Origin: Herbidospora cretacea | GTDB lineage: Bacteria; Actinomycetota; Actinomycetes; Streptosporangiales; Streptosporangiaceae | DNA: 64,000 bases | Direction of reading: 5' to 3' | Assembly (NCBI RefSeq): GCF_001570605.1 | Contig: NZ_BBXG01000017.1 | Span: forward strand, 1 to 64,000 | Shown: positions 35,135 through 42,264 of the stretch, piece after piece | Layout of the letters: the number at the start of each line of letters is the position of its first letter | Numbering within the stretch: the stretch's first letter is position 1 | Program-made: the position numbers and the translations under genes | Notes under the pieces: generated by a model | What the model was told of the DNA's origin: nothing | Databases searched by the model: none | Seen by the model: the letters and a program-made list of their open reading frames with translations, nothing else

Positions 35135-36883
35135 CTATCGCAGCGGTCTGCCCTCCCTCGCTGAGCGGGAACCCCCCTGGTCGTACGCCCGGTCGATGCG
35201 CCCCTTGAGCCGGGCGGCGCCGAACGCGGGCAGGCTCCAGCCCCCGTCGACCCTGACCAGCCGGACCCCCGGCGACTCCAGCCAGCGCAGGATCGTCTCG
35301 GTCTCCTCGGCGCTGGCCGCGGGGGTGGGGCCGGGACCGGGGAAGACCGTCTCGGCGGTCGCGACCAGGGCCTCGACGTAGGGGACCGGGTGGGCGCCGC
35401 GCGGCATCACCCCGGCGGCGGCGAGCCGGCCGTGGCGGATGACGTGGATGTCCCAGGCGCCCTCCTTGCCGGGGCTGGCGGCGACCATCTGGCCGATGCT
35501 CGTCAGGCCGGTCAGCCGCTGCATCCGGGCGGCGGCGCGGACGTAGGCGGCCAGGCGGTCGCGGTCGACCGCCGCCTCCTCGTAGCGCTGCTCGGACGAC
35601 AGGCGGTCCATCCGCGCCTCGACGGCGGAGAACACGCTGCTCCCGTCGACCAGCATGGCGTGGCGGGCCGCCGCGACGTGGCGGGCGTAGTCGTCGAGGC
35701 TCTCCCGGCCCTCGCACGGGGCGCCGCACTTCCCGATCTCGGCCAGCGCGCAGGCGCTGCGCCGGACCGTGAGGGACAGGCGCTCGGTGCACTGGCGCAG
35801 CGGGAGCGCCTCGTGGATGGCGGTGCGGGCGTCGTCGGCGGTGCGGCTGCTGCCGAACGGGCCCAGGTAGGTCGCGCCGTCGTCCTTCAGGTCGCGCACG
35901 ATGCTCAGGCGGGGGAACGGCTCGTCGGTCAGCTTCAGCCAGACGACCCGCTCGGGGAAGCGGGACCGCCGGTTGTAGCGGGGCTTGGTCTCGCCGATCA
36001 TGCGTAACTCGCGGATCTCCGCCTCCAGCGGGGTCGCGCACACGATGTGGCGGACCCGCTCGGCGATGCCGACCATCTCCCGGACCCTCGGCCGGGTCTC
36101 GCTGGCGGTGAAGTAGCTCCTGACCCGGGTCCGGAGACTGCCCGACTTGCCGACGTAGAGCGCCTCGCCGCGGGCGTCTTCGAAGACGTAGACCCCCGGC
36201 TTGTCGGGCACGCCGTCGGCCAGGTGGCGCTTGCGGCGCTGCTCGGGGGTGGGCATCCGGACGAAGCCCTTGAGCTCCTCCAGCGTGTGGACGCCCAGGT
36301 TGCCGACCCGGCCGATCAGCCCGTGGAGCACGTCGACGGTGGCCTGGGCGTCGGCCAGGGCGCGGTGGCAGGGCTCGGTGGAGCTGCGGAAGTGGCGGGC
36401 CAGGGTGGCGAGCTTGCAGTTGGGGGTCTCGTCGCGGGTCAGCACCCGGCGGGCCAGGTCGGCGGTGTCGACGACCGCGTTGACCGGCGGCGGATAGCCC
36501 TGGCGGGCGCACTCGGCCTTGAGGAAGCCCATGTCGAACGGGGCGTTGTGGGCGACCAGGGCGGCGCCCTTGACGAACTCCAGGAAGCTCGGCAGCACCT
36601 CGGTCATCTTGGGGGCGGCGACGACCATCGCGTCGGTGATGCCGGTGAGCACGGAGACGAACGGGGGGATCGGGCCGCCGGGGTCGACCAGGGTGGCGAA
36701 CTCGCCCAGCACGACGCCGCCGCGCACCTTCACCGCGCCGATCTCGGTGATCGCGCACTCGGCGGGGGAGGTGCCGGTCGTCTCCAGGTCGAACACCACG
36801 AAGGTGACGTCGACGAGGGGGGTCCCCAGATCGTCCAGCGTGCCCTGTTCCACGCAGACGACCTTAGAGACCCCCACCGACAC
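35135..36883 (-). CDS. DEDD exonuclease fused to UvrC-like (Cho) endonuclease
   Basis: A 582-residue DNA-processing fusion. Residues about 20-195 are a DnaQ-type 3'-5' exonuclease: VFDLETTG (ExoI), LVAHNAPFDMGFL (ExoII), CHRALADAQAT (ExoIII, DEDDh). From about 225 a GIY-YIG nuclease follows (GVYVFEDARGEALYVGKSGS, then TRVRSYF, KPRYNRRSRF). The segment resembles the N-terminal half of UvrC, including a YEEAAVDRDRLA UVR-like motif. The UvrC C-terminal nuclease and HhH domains are absent. This architecture is known in actinobacteria and suggests repair-coupled resection. The exact start is uncertain: GTG 36883 or GTG 36877. Confidence 0.92.
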   Translation of the reverse strand: MSVGVSKVVCVEQGTLDDLGTPLVDVTFVVFDLETTGTSPAECAITEIGAVKVRGGVVLGEFATLVDPGGPIPPFVSVLTGITDAMVVAAPKMTEVLPSFLEFVKGAALVAHNAPFDMGFLKAECARQGYPPPVNAVVDTADLARRVLTRDETPNCKLATLARHFRSSTEPCHRALADAQATVDVLHGLIGRVGNLGVHTLEELKGFVRMPTPEQRRKRHLADGVPDKPGVYVFEDARGEALYVGKSGSLRTRVRSYFTASETRPRVREMVGIAERVRHIVCATPLEAEIRELRMIGETKPRYNRRSRFPERVVWLKLTDEPFPRLSIVRDLKDDGATYLGPFGSSRTADDARTAIHEALPLRQCTERLSLTVRRSACALAEIGKCGAPCEGRESLDDYARHVAAARHAMLVDGSSVFSAVEARMDRLSSEQRYEEAAVDRDRLAAYVRAAARMQRLTGLTSIGQMVAASPGKEGAWDIHVIRHGRLAAAGVMPRGAHPVPYVEALVATAETVFPGPGPTPAASAEETETILRWLESPGVRLVRVDGGWSLPAFGAARLKGRIDRAYDQGGSRSAREGRPLR

Positions 36884-36908
36884 TTCTTCTTCGAGGCAGG
36901 TTCACGGC

Positions 36909-36945
36909 GCGAGACGCGACCGGCCTTCGGCCGGCCGCGTCTCGC
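36909..36945 (-). terminator. stop-fused hairpin (copy 1 of a pair)
   Basis: A 37-bp near-perfect hairpin that begins at the base after the TAA of the GNAT gene when read on the minus strand. It shares 32 of 37 bases, in the same position after TAA, with the element at 40298-40334. No T-run is present. Confidence 0.7.
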
Positions 36946-37494
36946 TTAGAAGTCGCGCCGCAACATCGCGTAGACGATCTCGTCGGTCCACTCGCCCTTG
37001 ACGATCTCGTTCTCCACGAAATGGGCCTCCCGGCGCATGCCGAGCCGTTCCATCACCTTGGTCGAGGCGGTGTTGCGGCCGTCGCAGCGGGCCACGATCC
37101 GGTGCAGGCCGAGGCCCTCGAAGCCCAGCCGGAGCACCTCCCGCGCCGCCTCGGAGGCGTAGCCCCTGCCGTGGTGGCCGGGGTGGAAGACGTAGCCGAT
37201 CTCGCCCTGGCGGTGTTCGCGGCTGCGCCAGAACAGGAGCACCTCGCCGATCAGCTCGCCGGTCTCGCGGAGGGTGACGGCGAGGCAGAGCACCTGGCCC
37301 TCGTCGGTGAGCTCGGTGACGGCCGCCTTGTCGGCCAGCACGGTCCGCACCTGGTCGAGGTCGCGCGGCTCCCAGTAGAGGAAGCGGGCGACGTCGGGGC
37401 GGGAGTAGAAGGAGTGGAGCTCGGTCAGGTCGTCGAGGGTGAAGGGGCGCAGCACCAGGCGGGAGGTCTCGACGGGCAGCGAGGGCTTGAACAT
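36946..37494 (-). CDS. GNAT acetyltransferase (RimJ-like)
   Basis: A 182-residue N-acetyltransferase: TSRLVLRPFTLDDLTELHSFY at the N-terminus, GEIGYVFHPGHHGRGYASEAA (acetyl-CoA loop), and LGLHRIVARCDGRNTASTKVM near the end. It is closest to the RimJ/RimL branch that acetylates protein N-termini or small molecules; the substrate is unknown. ATG 37494 is chosen because the fold starts there. The stop codon is fused to a hairpin terminator. It is separated from the next small gene by 28 bp. Confidence 0.9.
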   Translation of the reverse strand: MFKPSLPVETSRLVLRPFTLDDLTELHSFYSRPDVARFLYWEPRDLDQVRTVLADKAAVTELTDEGQVLCLAVTLRETGELIGEVLLFWRSREHRQGEIGYVFHPGHHGRGYASEAAREVLRLGFEGLGLHRIVARCDGRNTASTKVMERLGMRREAHFVENEIVKGEWTDEIVYAMLRRDF

Positions 37495-37522
37495 CCGTGC
37501 AGGGTAAACCTGGACAAACAGC

Positions 37523-37741
37523 TCAGGCGACTTCTTTGTCGAGGCGCGCCGCGACGATCGTGGCCTCCGTCGACAGGGCGGCCAGCAGGGCCCGGTGGCG
37601 GTGGAGCTCGACGTCGAAGCGCCGGGCGGCCGGGCCGGTCCATCGGGGGAAGGCCCGCAGCGCCCGCACGGGTTCCAGCACGTCGTCCATCTCGGCGGCG
37701 AGCCGCCGCAGATGGTCACTCGCGATCGTCACGCCTGTCAT
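37523..37741 (-). CDS. small WXG-like helical protein
   Basis: A 72-residue all-helical protein: TIASDHLRRLAAEMDDVLEP, a RWTGPAARRFDVEL turn resembling the WXG motif of ESX substrates, then HRHRALLAALSTEATIVAARL. It is shorter than classic WXG100 proteins and no ESX gene is visible in the window, so secretion is only a possibility. ATG 37741 has no strong ribosome site. The palindrome TCACGTGA lies just upstream in the divergent region with the NYN gene. Confidence 0.6.
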   Translation of the reverse strand: MTGVTIASDHLRRLAAEMDDVLEPVRALRAFPRWTGPAARRFDVELHRHRALLAALSTEATIVAARLDKEVA

Positions 37742-37901
37742 TGTGACATCACGTGACCATTCCTTGACGTAACGTGAGCGATTTATGAGACAAGTGGTTC
37801 GTGTCCTACTTGCTCCCTGTTGGCGTCGCTGAACGTGATGTAGTGGACTCGCAGAGCCGTACTCTTGAATGAACGACCAGGACAGGAAGAGAGCAGCAGG
37901 G

Positions 37902-39218
37902 ATGAGTTCAGCCGGAGAGGGCCTGTCTCGTCCCCTGCCCGAGCAGGTGCGAACACACGTCGTCGAACTGGCGGCCCAGGTGCTCGGGACGATGCCCGCC
38001 GCGGCCGTGCCGGCGCCGCTTCGCGCGGTGGCCCGCTTCGAGCCCCGCAAGCGCGCCCGCCTGGGGTCGGCCCCCATCGCGGCCCAGCTCGAGAACGACA
38101 AGAAGTTCCGCGAACTGGTCGCCGAGTCGCTCACCCAGGCCTGGCCCGAGCTGGTCGCCTCGCTCGCCGAGGAGACGGTGCCGCCCGCAGCCGAGCCCGT
38201 GCTGGTCGCGGCGGCAGCCTATCTGACCCGTCCGCCCGGATGGGCCGGGATGGTCGAACTGGCGCGCGAAGACCTCGACCAGGCCGCCGCCCTCGACACG
38301 CAGCGTGAGCAGGCCGAGGGACGGCTGAAGGAGCAGCTCGCCCAGCAGCGCACGGCCGCCAAGGAGGAGATCGACCGCGTCCGCGACCAGCTCAAGGCCG
38401 CCCGCGCGGAGAACACCGACCTGCGCCGCAAGCTCCACGACGCCCGCGAGCGGGTCAGGGCCGCCGAGCAGCGGGCCGGGGAGCTGGAGGCGGCCACCGC
38501 CGAGGCCCGCGCCCGGGTCGCCGGGGCCGGGGCCGCCGCCGAGACCGAGGTCCGCCGCCTCAAGGAGCGCCTGGCCGAGGCCGAGCGCCATCTGGAGGCC
38601 AGCCGCCGCGCCGCCCGCGAGGGCCGCAGCGTCGAGGACGCGCGCATCCGGGTGCTCATGGACGCCCTGGAAGACGCCGCCAAGGGCCTGCGCAAGGAAC
38701 TGGCGCTGCCCACCACGATCAACAGGCCGGCCGACTACGTCGCCGCCGTCAGCGGCACCGCCCCCTCGGTCCGCGACGTGCCGGCCCGCGCGCTGGCCGA
38801 CGACGACCCGCAGCTGCTCGACCAGCTCCTGGCGATACCCAACCTCCACCTGATCATCGACGGCTACAACGTGACCAAGGCCGGCTACGGCAAGCTCACC
38901 CTCGCCGACCAGCGGCAGCGGCTGCTGACCGGGCTCGGCGGGCTGGCCGTCCAGGTGCGGGTGGAGATCACGTGCGTCTTCGACGGCGCCGAGCTCGACG
39001 GACCTGTACAGGTGTCGGCTCCCCGGGGGGTGCGGGTGGCGTTCAGCGCGCCCGGTCAGATAGCCGACGACCTCATCCGGGAGATGGTCCGGATCGAACC
39101 GCAGGGCCGGGCCATCGCGGTCGTGTCGTCCGACCGGGAGGTCGGAGTCTCTGTCCGAAAAATGGGCGCGCGTCCGGTTCCTTCCGTTCTGCTCCTCCGC
39201 CGCCTTGGCCGTGCGTGA
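37902..39218 (+). CDS. NYN-domain (YacP-like) putative ribonuclease with coiled coil
   Basis: A 438-residue protein. Residues about 1-130 are helical (PLPEQVRTHVVELAAQVLG, FRELVAESLTQAW). A long coiled coil runs through about 135-270 (EEIDRVRDQLKAARAENTDL, ARERVRAAEQRA). The C-terminal NYN/PIN-like nuclease has LHLIIDGYNVTKAGYGK with the first catalytic Asp, VRVEITCVFDGAELDG, and AIAVVSSDREVGVSVRKMGA. Related proteins process RNA, so an RNA-turnover role is inferred. ATG 37902 is preferred because GGAAGAG is upstream; ATG 37869 is an in-frame alternative. Confidence 0.9.
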   Translation: MSSAGEGLSRPLPEQVRTHVVELAAQVLGTMPAAAVPAPLRAVARFEPRKRARLGSAPIAAQLENDKKFRELVAESLTQAWPELVASLAEETVPPAAEPVLVAAAAYLTRPPGWAGMVELAREDLDQAAALDTQREQAEGRLKEQLAQQRTAAKEEIDRVRDQLKAARAENTDLRRKLHDARERVRAAEQRAGELEAATAEARARVAGAGAAAETEVRRLKERLAEAERHLEASRRAAREGRSVEDARIRVLMDALEDAAKGLRKELALPTTINRPADYVAAVSGTAPSVRDVPARALADDDPQLLDQLLAIPNLHLIIDGYNVTKAGYGKLTLADQRQRLLTGLGGLAVQVRVEITCVFDGAELDGPVQVSAPRGVRVAFSAPGQIADDLIREMVRIEPQGRAIAVVSSDREVGVSVRKMGARPVPSVLLLRRLGRA

Positions 39219-39334
39219 TCACGCTGTAGCCAACCGTGATGACCTGCGCGAATAGTGGCGAATCGGTTGAGGGTACATGATCGGCTGAGTAAAGTCCCGA
39301 CCCAGGTCTGTCCGGTATGGAAGGGGTTTCGGGC

Positions 39335-40297
39335 GTGCGTGGGCGGGTACCGGCCGTAGCCGGTTTTGCGGCGTTCGTACTGCTTCTTCCGATCGCGGGA
39401 GCGGCGGCCGATCCAAAGCCGACCATCCCCCAGGCGAAGGCGAAGCTGGCCAAGCTGAACAAGCAGGCCGACCAGCTGGTCGAGGACTACAACCAGGCCA
39501 ACGAGAAGTACAAGAAGTCGAAGAAGAAGTACGGCCTGATCAACGCCTCCTTCAAGAAGCAGAACGTGAAGGTCGAGACGCTCCGCGTCGGCGTGGTGGG
39601 CCTGGCGGTCTCCAGCTACCAGACGGGCGACGTGCGCGGCCTGAGCGGCATGTTCGGCAGCCCCGACCCCCAGCTCGCGCTCAGCGGCATGGCGATCCTC
39701 AACCAGCTCGCCACCAGCCGCCAGCTCCGCCTCGCGGAGTACGAGGGCGCCATCGCGGGCCTGAAGCAGCAGCGCGACGATCTCCAGGCGGCCCTCAAGG
39801 AGGACACCGAGATCCGCGCCGACCTGGCGGCCAAGAAGAAGAAGACCGACAAGATGGTCGACGAGCAGATGAAGCTGCTCCGCGAGCTGGGCGCCTTCAA
39901 CCCGGGCAACCCGCAGAGCACCGGACAGGTCTACTCCGGCCCCGCCTCCGGCAACGCCCGCGCCGCGCTCGACTTCGCCTTCGCCCAGATCGGCAAGCCC
40001 TACCAGTACGGCGGCACCGGCCCCGGCGCGTGGGACTGCTCGGGGCTGGTCCAGGCCTCCTGGCGGGCCGGCGGCGTCAGCCTGCCCCGCACCAGCTACG
40101 AGCAGTGGGCCTGGGGCAAGAACCGCCAGGTGGCGATCAGCGACCTGCAGGCCGGGGACCTGGTCTGGCACAGCGGTTTCGGTCATGTCGGTCTCTACAC
40201 CGGCCAGGGCTCCGTCGTGCACGCCCCGCAGACCGGCGACGTGGTGAAGGTCACCCCCCTCGCCCAGTACAACCCCGATAAGGCTGTGCGTCCTTAA
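39335..40297 (+). CDS. secreted NlpC/P60 peptidoglycan endopeptidase, RipA-like
   Basis: A 320-residue cell-wall hydrolase. A signal peptide (VPAVAGFAAFVLLLPIAGAAA) is followed by a coiled coil (about 28-175, Lys-rich, AKLAKLNKQADQLVEDYNQ and SRQLRLAEYEGAIAGLKQQR). The catalytic domain comes last: GTGPGAWDCSGLVQASWRAG (Cys), SGFGHVGLYTGQGSVVHAP (His). The coiled coil may keep the enzyme inactive until bound by a partner, as proposed for RipA and PcsB. GTG 39335 has AAGGGG 8 nt upstream. The stop is followed directly by hairpin copy 2. The next gene is a second NlpC/P60 enzyme. Confidence 0.94.
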   Translation: MRGRVPAVAGFAAFVLLLPIAGAAADPKPTIPQAKAKLAKLNKQADQLVEDYNQANEKYKKSKKKYGLINASFKKQNVKVETLRVGVVGLAVSSYQTGDVRGLSGMFGSPDPQLALSGMAILNQLATSRQLRLAEYEGAIAGLKQQRDDLQAALKEDTEIRADLAAKKKKTDKMVDEQMKLLRELGAFNPGNPQSTGQVYSGPASGNARAALDFAFAQIGKPYQYGGTGPGAWDCSGLVQASWRAGGVSLPRTSYEQWAWGKNRQVAISDLQAGDLVWHSGFGHVGLYTGQGSVVHAPQTGDVVKVTPLAQYNPDKAVRP

Positions 40298-40334
40298 GCG
40301 AGACGCGGACGGCCGAAGGCCGGCTGTGGCTCGC
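40298..40334 (+). terminator. stop-fused hairpin (copy 2 of a pair)
   Basis: A 37-bp imperfect hairpin starting at the base after TAA of the NlpC/P60 gene. It matches copy 1 (36909-36945, reverse strand) at 32 of 37 positions. A GGGGCTTTTTTC stretch lies about 35 bp further on. Confidence 0.65.
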
Positions 40335-40400
40335 GCGGGGGAATCTGCCTCGGGAAGCAACGTGTCGTTTGGGGCTTTTTTCGGGTTGTGAGCCAAGGGG

Positions 40401-40416
40401 TGTGACCAGAGTCACA
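40401..40416. promoter_or_regulatory. CRP/cAMP-receptor operator
   Basis: TGTGA-CCAGAG-TCACA, a perfect match to the TGTGA-N6-TCACA site of CRP, also known for actinobacterial Crp. Flanking GGGGT/ACCCC extends the symmetry. It lies about 200 bp before the riboswitch. CRP control of the resuscitation factor gene rpfA is known in relatives. Confidence 0.75.
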
Positions 40417-40604
40417 TCAACCCCTCAATTCCCGGCATATGCAGGCGTTTTCGAATAGCGCGCACGTTTACCTGATCTTTATCTTTCGCCAAAACTTTGC
40501 CGTCTTATGGCGGAGTCGGTAACTTCTGGCCTCGCGACGAGCAAGCCATGCCGTCCGAGGAGAGTCCGGCCCGTGGGCCGCGATGTCTTAATAAAGATCC
40601 ATGT

Positions 40605-40770
40605 GTCGCCCATCACGCGACACGGCCGAATCCGTGCAGCCAGGAGGCATGGAACCGGGGACCCAAAAGGCTCCCCAGAGGAGCCAACGGGGTGAATCGG
40701 CGTGAATATCGCGTCGTAGGGCGCCTTCCCTGCCCGAATCCGTCAGCTAACCCGGTAGGCATCAGAGGAA
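40605..40770 (+). promoter_or_regulatory. c-di-AMP (ydaO/yuaA) riboswitch
   Basis: Conserved blocks in order: GCCGAATCCG (40625-40634), ACCGGGGACCCAA (about 40654-40666), a variable hairpin, ACGGGGTGAATCGG (about 40687-40700), and the 3' block GCCCGAATCCGTCAGCTAAC with GGTAGGC (about 40732-40760). This is the ydaO fold that binds cyclic di-AMP and usually turns off cell-wall hydrolase genes in actinomycetes. It ends about 17 nt before the start codon, so it may act on transcription or ribosome access. Confidence 0.92.
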
Positions 40771-40786
40771 GATCCAAGGAGCAATC

Positions 40787-41398
40787 CTGTCCACCACCCC
40801 CGCATGTCTGTCCCGCATCGCCCGCATCTCCCTTGGCGGCGTCGCGCTCACGGCCTCGGTCGGAGCGGTCGCGGCGCCACCCGCGCGGGCCGATGAGGTG
40901 ACGGTCACCGTCACGAACACCACGGCGGTCCCGGTCTCGGGAGAGGCGGCGCCCGCCGCTCCCTCGGCCACCAAGAGCCAGTCCCGGAGCAAGTCGGCCA
41001 AGCGGGTCAAGAAGCTGAGCAAGGCCCAGCGTCAGCGGGTCCTGGCGACCAAGGCGGTCGCCATCGCGAAGAAGCAGATCGGCGACCCCTACCGCTGGGG
41101 CGCCACCGGCCCCGGCGCGTTCGACTGTTCCGGCCTGGTCCAGTTCGCCTGGCGCAAGGCGGGCGTCAAACTGCCCCGTACCACCTGGTCCATGAAGAGC
41201 TCGGTGAAGAAGAAGATCAGCTGGAAGGCGATGGAGCCGGGCGATCTCGTTTTCACCAGCGGCGGCGGCCACGTGGGCATCTACGTCGGCCACGGCAAGA
41301 TGGTCCACTCCCCGAACTCCGGTTCGCGGGTGCGGATCGACAAGCTGGACACCTACCGCAAGCGCACCTTCGTGGGCGCGGTCCGGCCCGGGTTCTAA
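40787..41398 (+). CDS. secreted NlpC/P60 endopeptidase with CTG start
   Basis: A 203-residue wall hydrolase. The frame encodes a full signal peptide (RIARISLGGVALTASVGAVAA ending at ARADE), a Ser/Lys-rich linker, then the catalytic domain: AIAKKQIGDPYRWGA, GAFDCSGLVQFAWRKAG (Cys), SGGGHVGIYVGHGKMVHSP (His). No ATG, GTG or TTG occurs in frame between the upstream stop TAA (40748) and GTG 40898, which would delete the signal. CTG 40787 lies 5 nt after AAGGAG, so CTG is the likely start. The gene is controlled by the CRP site and the riboswitch. Confidence 0.9.
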   Translation: MSTTPACLSRIARISLGGVALTASVGAVAAPPARADEVTVTVTNTTAVPVSGEAAPAAPSATKSQSRSKSAKRVKKLSKAQRQRVLATKAVAIAKKQIGDPYRWGATGPGAFDCSGLVQFAWRKAGVKLPRTTWSMKSSVKKKISWKAMEPGDLVFTSGGGHVGIYVGHGKMVHSPNSGSRVRIDKLDTYRKRTFVGAVRPGF

Positions 41399-41419
41399 CC
41401 AGCCCGGCGAAGTACCGAT

Positions 41420-41468
41420 CGGCCCCGTCCGCCACCTTCCCGGCGGGCGGGGCCGCGGTGTTTTCGTT
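41420..41468 (+). terminator. terminator of the second NlpC/P60 gene
   Basis: A 14-bp stem with one wobble (41420-41433 with 41442-41455), followed by a T-rich tail to 41468. Confidence 0.9.
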
Positions 41469-41470
41469 TG

Positions 41471-41476
41471 TAGTAT
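41471..41476 (+). promoter_or_regulatory. -10 box upstream of the peptidase MA-like gene
   Basis: TAGTAT, 8 nt before ATG 41485. No ribosome site lies between them, which suggests a leaderless transcript. Confidence 0.45.
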
Positions 41477-41484
41477 CCGTTGAC

Positions 41485-42264
41485 ATGCGGTTCCTGGTCA
41501 CGGTCGGTGCGCTGCTGGCCGTCCTGTCCGCCGGGCAACCCCCGAAGGTCCTCTACGGCCAGAGCTGGCCCCTCGCCGTCCGGGGAGACCATGTCCGGGT
41601 GCTGGCGGCCGACGGCCGCTTCCCCGATCTGGCGGAGGAGGCCGACCGGGCGGCCGAGGCCGTGCGGCGCGTCTGGGGGTCCGAGGTGACCGCGACGATC
41701 CTGGCCCCCGCGACGACCGAGCGGGCCGCCGAGATCGCCCGCCCGGCCCCGGTGACGGGCATGGCCGCCCTGGCGGGGCCGGGTTTCGTGGTGATCGAAC
41801 CGGGCAGCTGGGCGTCGTTGTCGCCCCAGGGGAGGGTGATCGTGCTGGCCCACGAGCTCACCCACGTCGCCACCGGCGCGGCGACGAGCGCGGGCATCCC
41901 GATGTGGCTGGTGGAGGGCTACGCCGACTACGTCGGCTACCGTGACAGCGGCCTCCCGACCGCGACGATCGCCGCCGAGCTCGCCGCAGACCCCAGCGCG
42001 CCGCGGGAGCTGCCGGGCCCGGAGGACTTCCGCGCCGGGGGCGCGCGGGTCCCGCAGGCCTACCAGGAGGCGTGGCTGGCCTGCCGCTACATCGCCGAGC
42101 GCTACGGCGAGCCGAGACTGACCGCGCTCTACCGCGCGGCCCTGGCCGATCCGGCCACGGCCCTCGAACGGACGCTCGGCGTCGGGGAGCCCGAGCTGAC
42201 CGCGGCGTGGGCAGACTACGTGATACGAAGTGTTCCGGAGGCGGAGTGGAACGTACGGGGATGA
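41485..42264 (+). CDS. secreted peptidase MA-like zinc metalloprotease
   Basis: A 259-residue gluzincin-type protein. A short signal (FLVTVGALLAVLSAG) is followed by a domain with the HExxH motif VLAHELTHVATG and the distal MWLVEGYADYVGYR, whose Glu is the third zinc ligand. This matches the peptidase MA-like family. Substrate unknown; it is probably extracellular. ATG 41485 is supported by the signal and by the TAGTAT box. Its stop overlaps the next gene by 4 bp (ATGA), beginning a three-gene chain with an M48 protease and PimB'. Confidence 0.85.
   Translation: MRFLVTVGALLAVLSAGQPPKVLYGQSWPLAVRGDHVRVLAADGRFPDLAEEADRAAEAVRRVWGSEVTATILAPATTERAAEIARPAPVTGMAALAGPGFVVIEPGSWASLSPQGRVIVLAHELTHVATGAATSAGIPMWLVEGYADYVGYRDSGLPTATIAAELAADPSAPRELPGPEDFRAGGARVPQAYQEAWLACRYIAERYGEPRLTALYRAALADPATALERTLGVGEPELTAAWADYVIRSVPEAEWNVRG

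Larger units (their letters stand above)
40335..40786. other. regulatory leader region of the second NlpC/P60 gene
   Basis: Non-coding DNA of about 450 bp, AT-richer than its surroundings. It holds a CRP palindrome, a likely promoter zone with T-rich stretches (40465-40500), a ydaO-type riboswitch and the ribosome site AAGGAG at 40776-40781. No gene is called. Confidence 0.8.
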
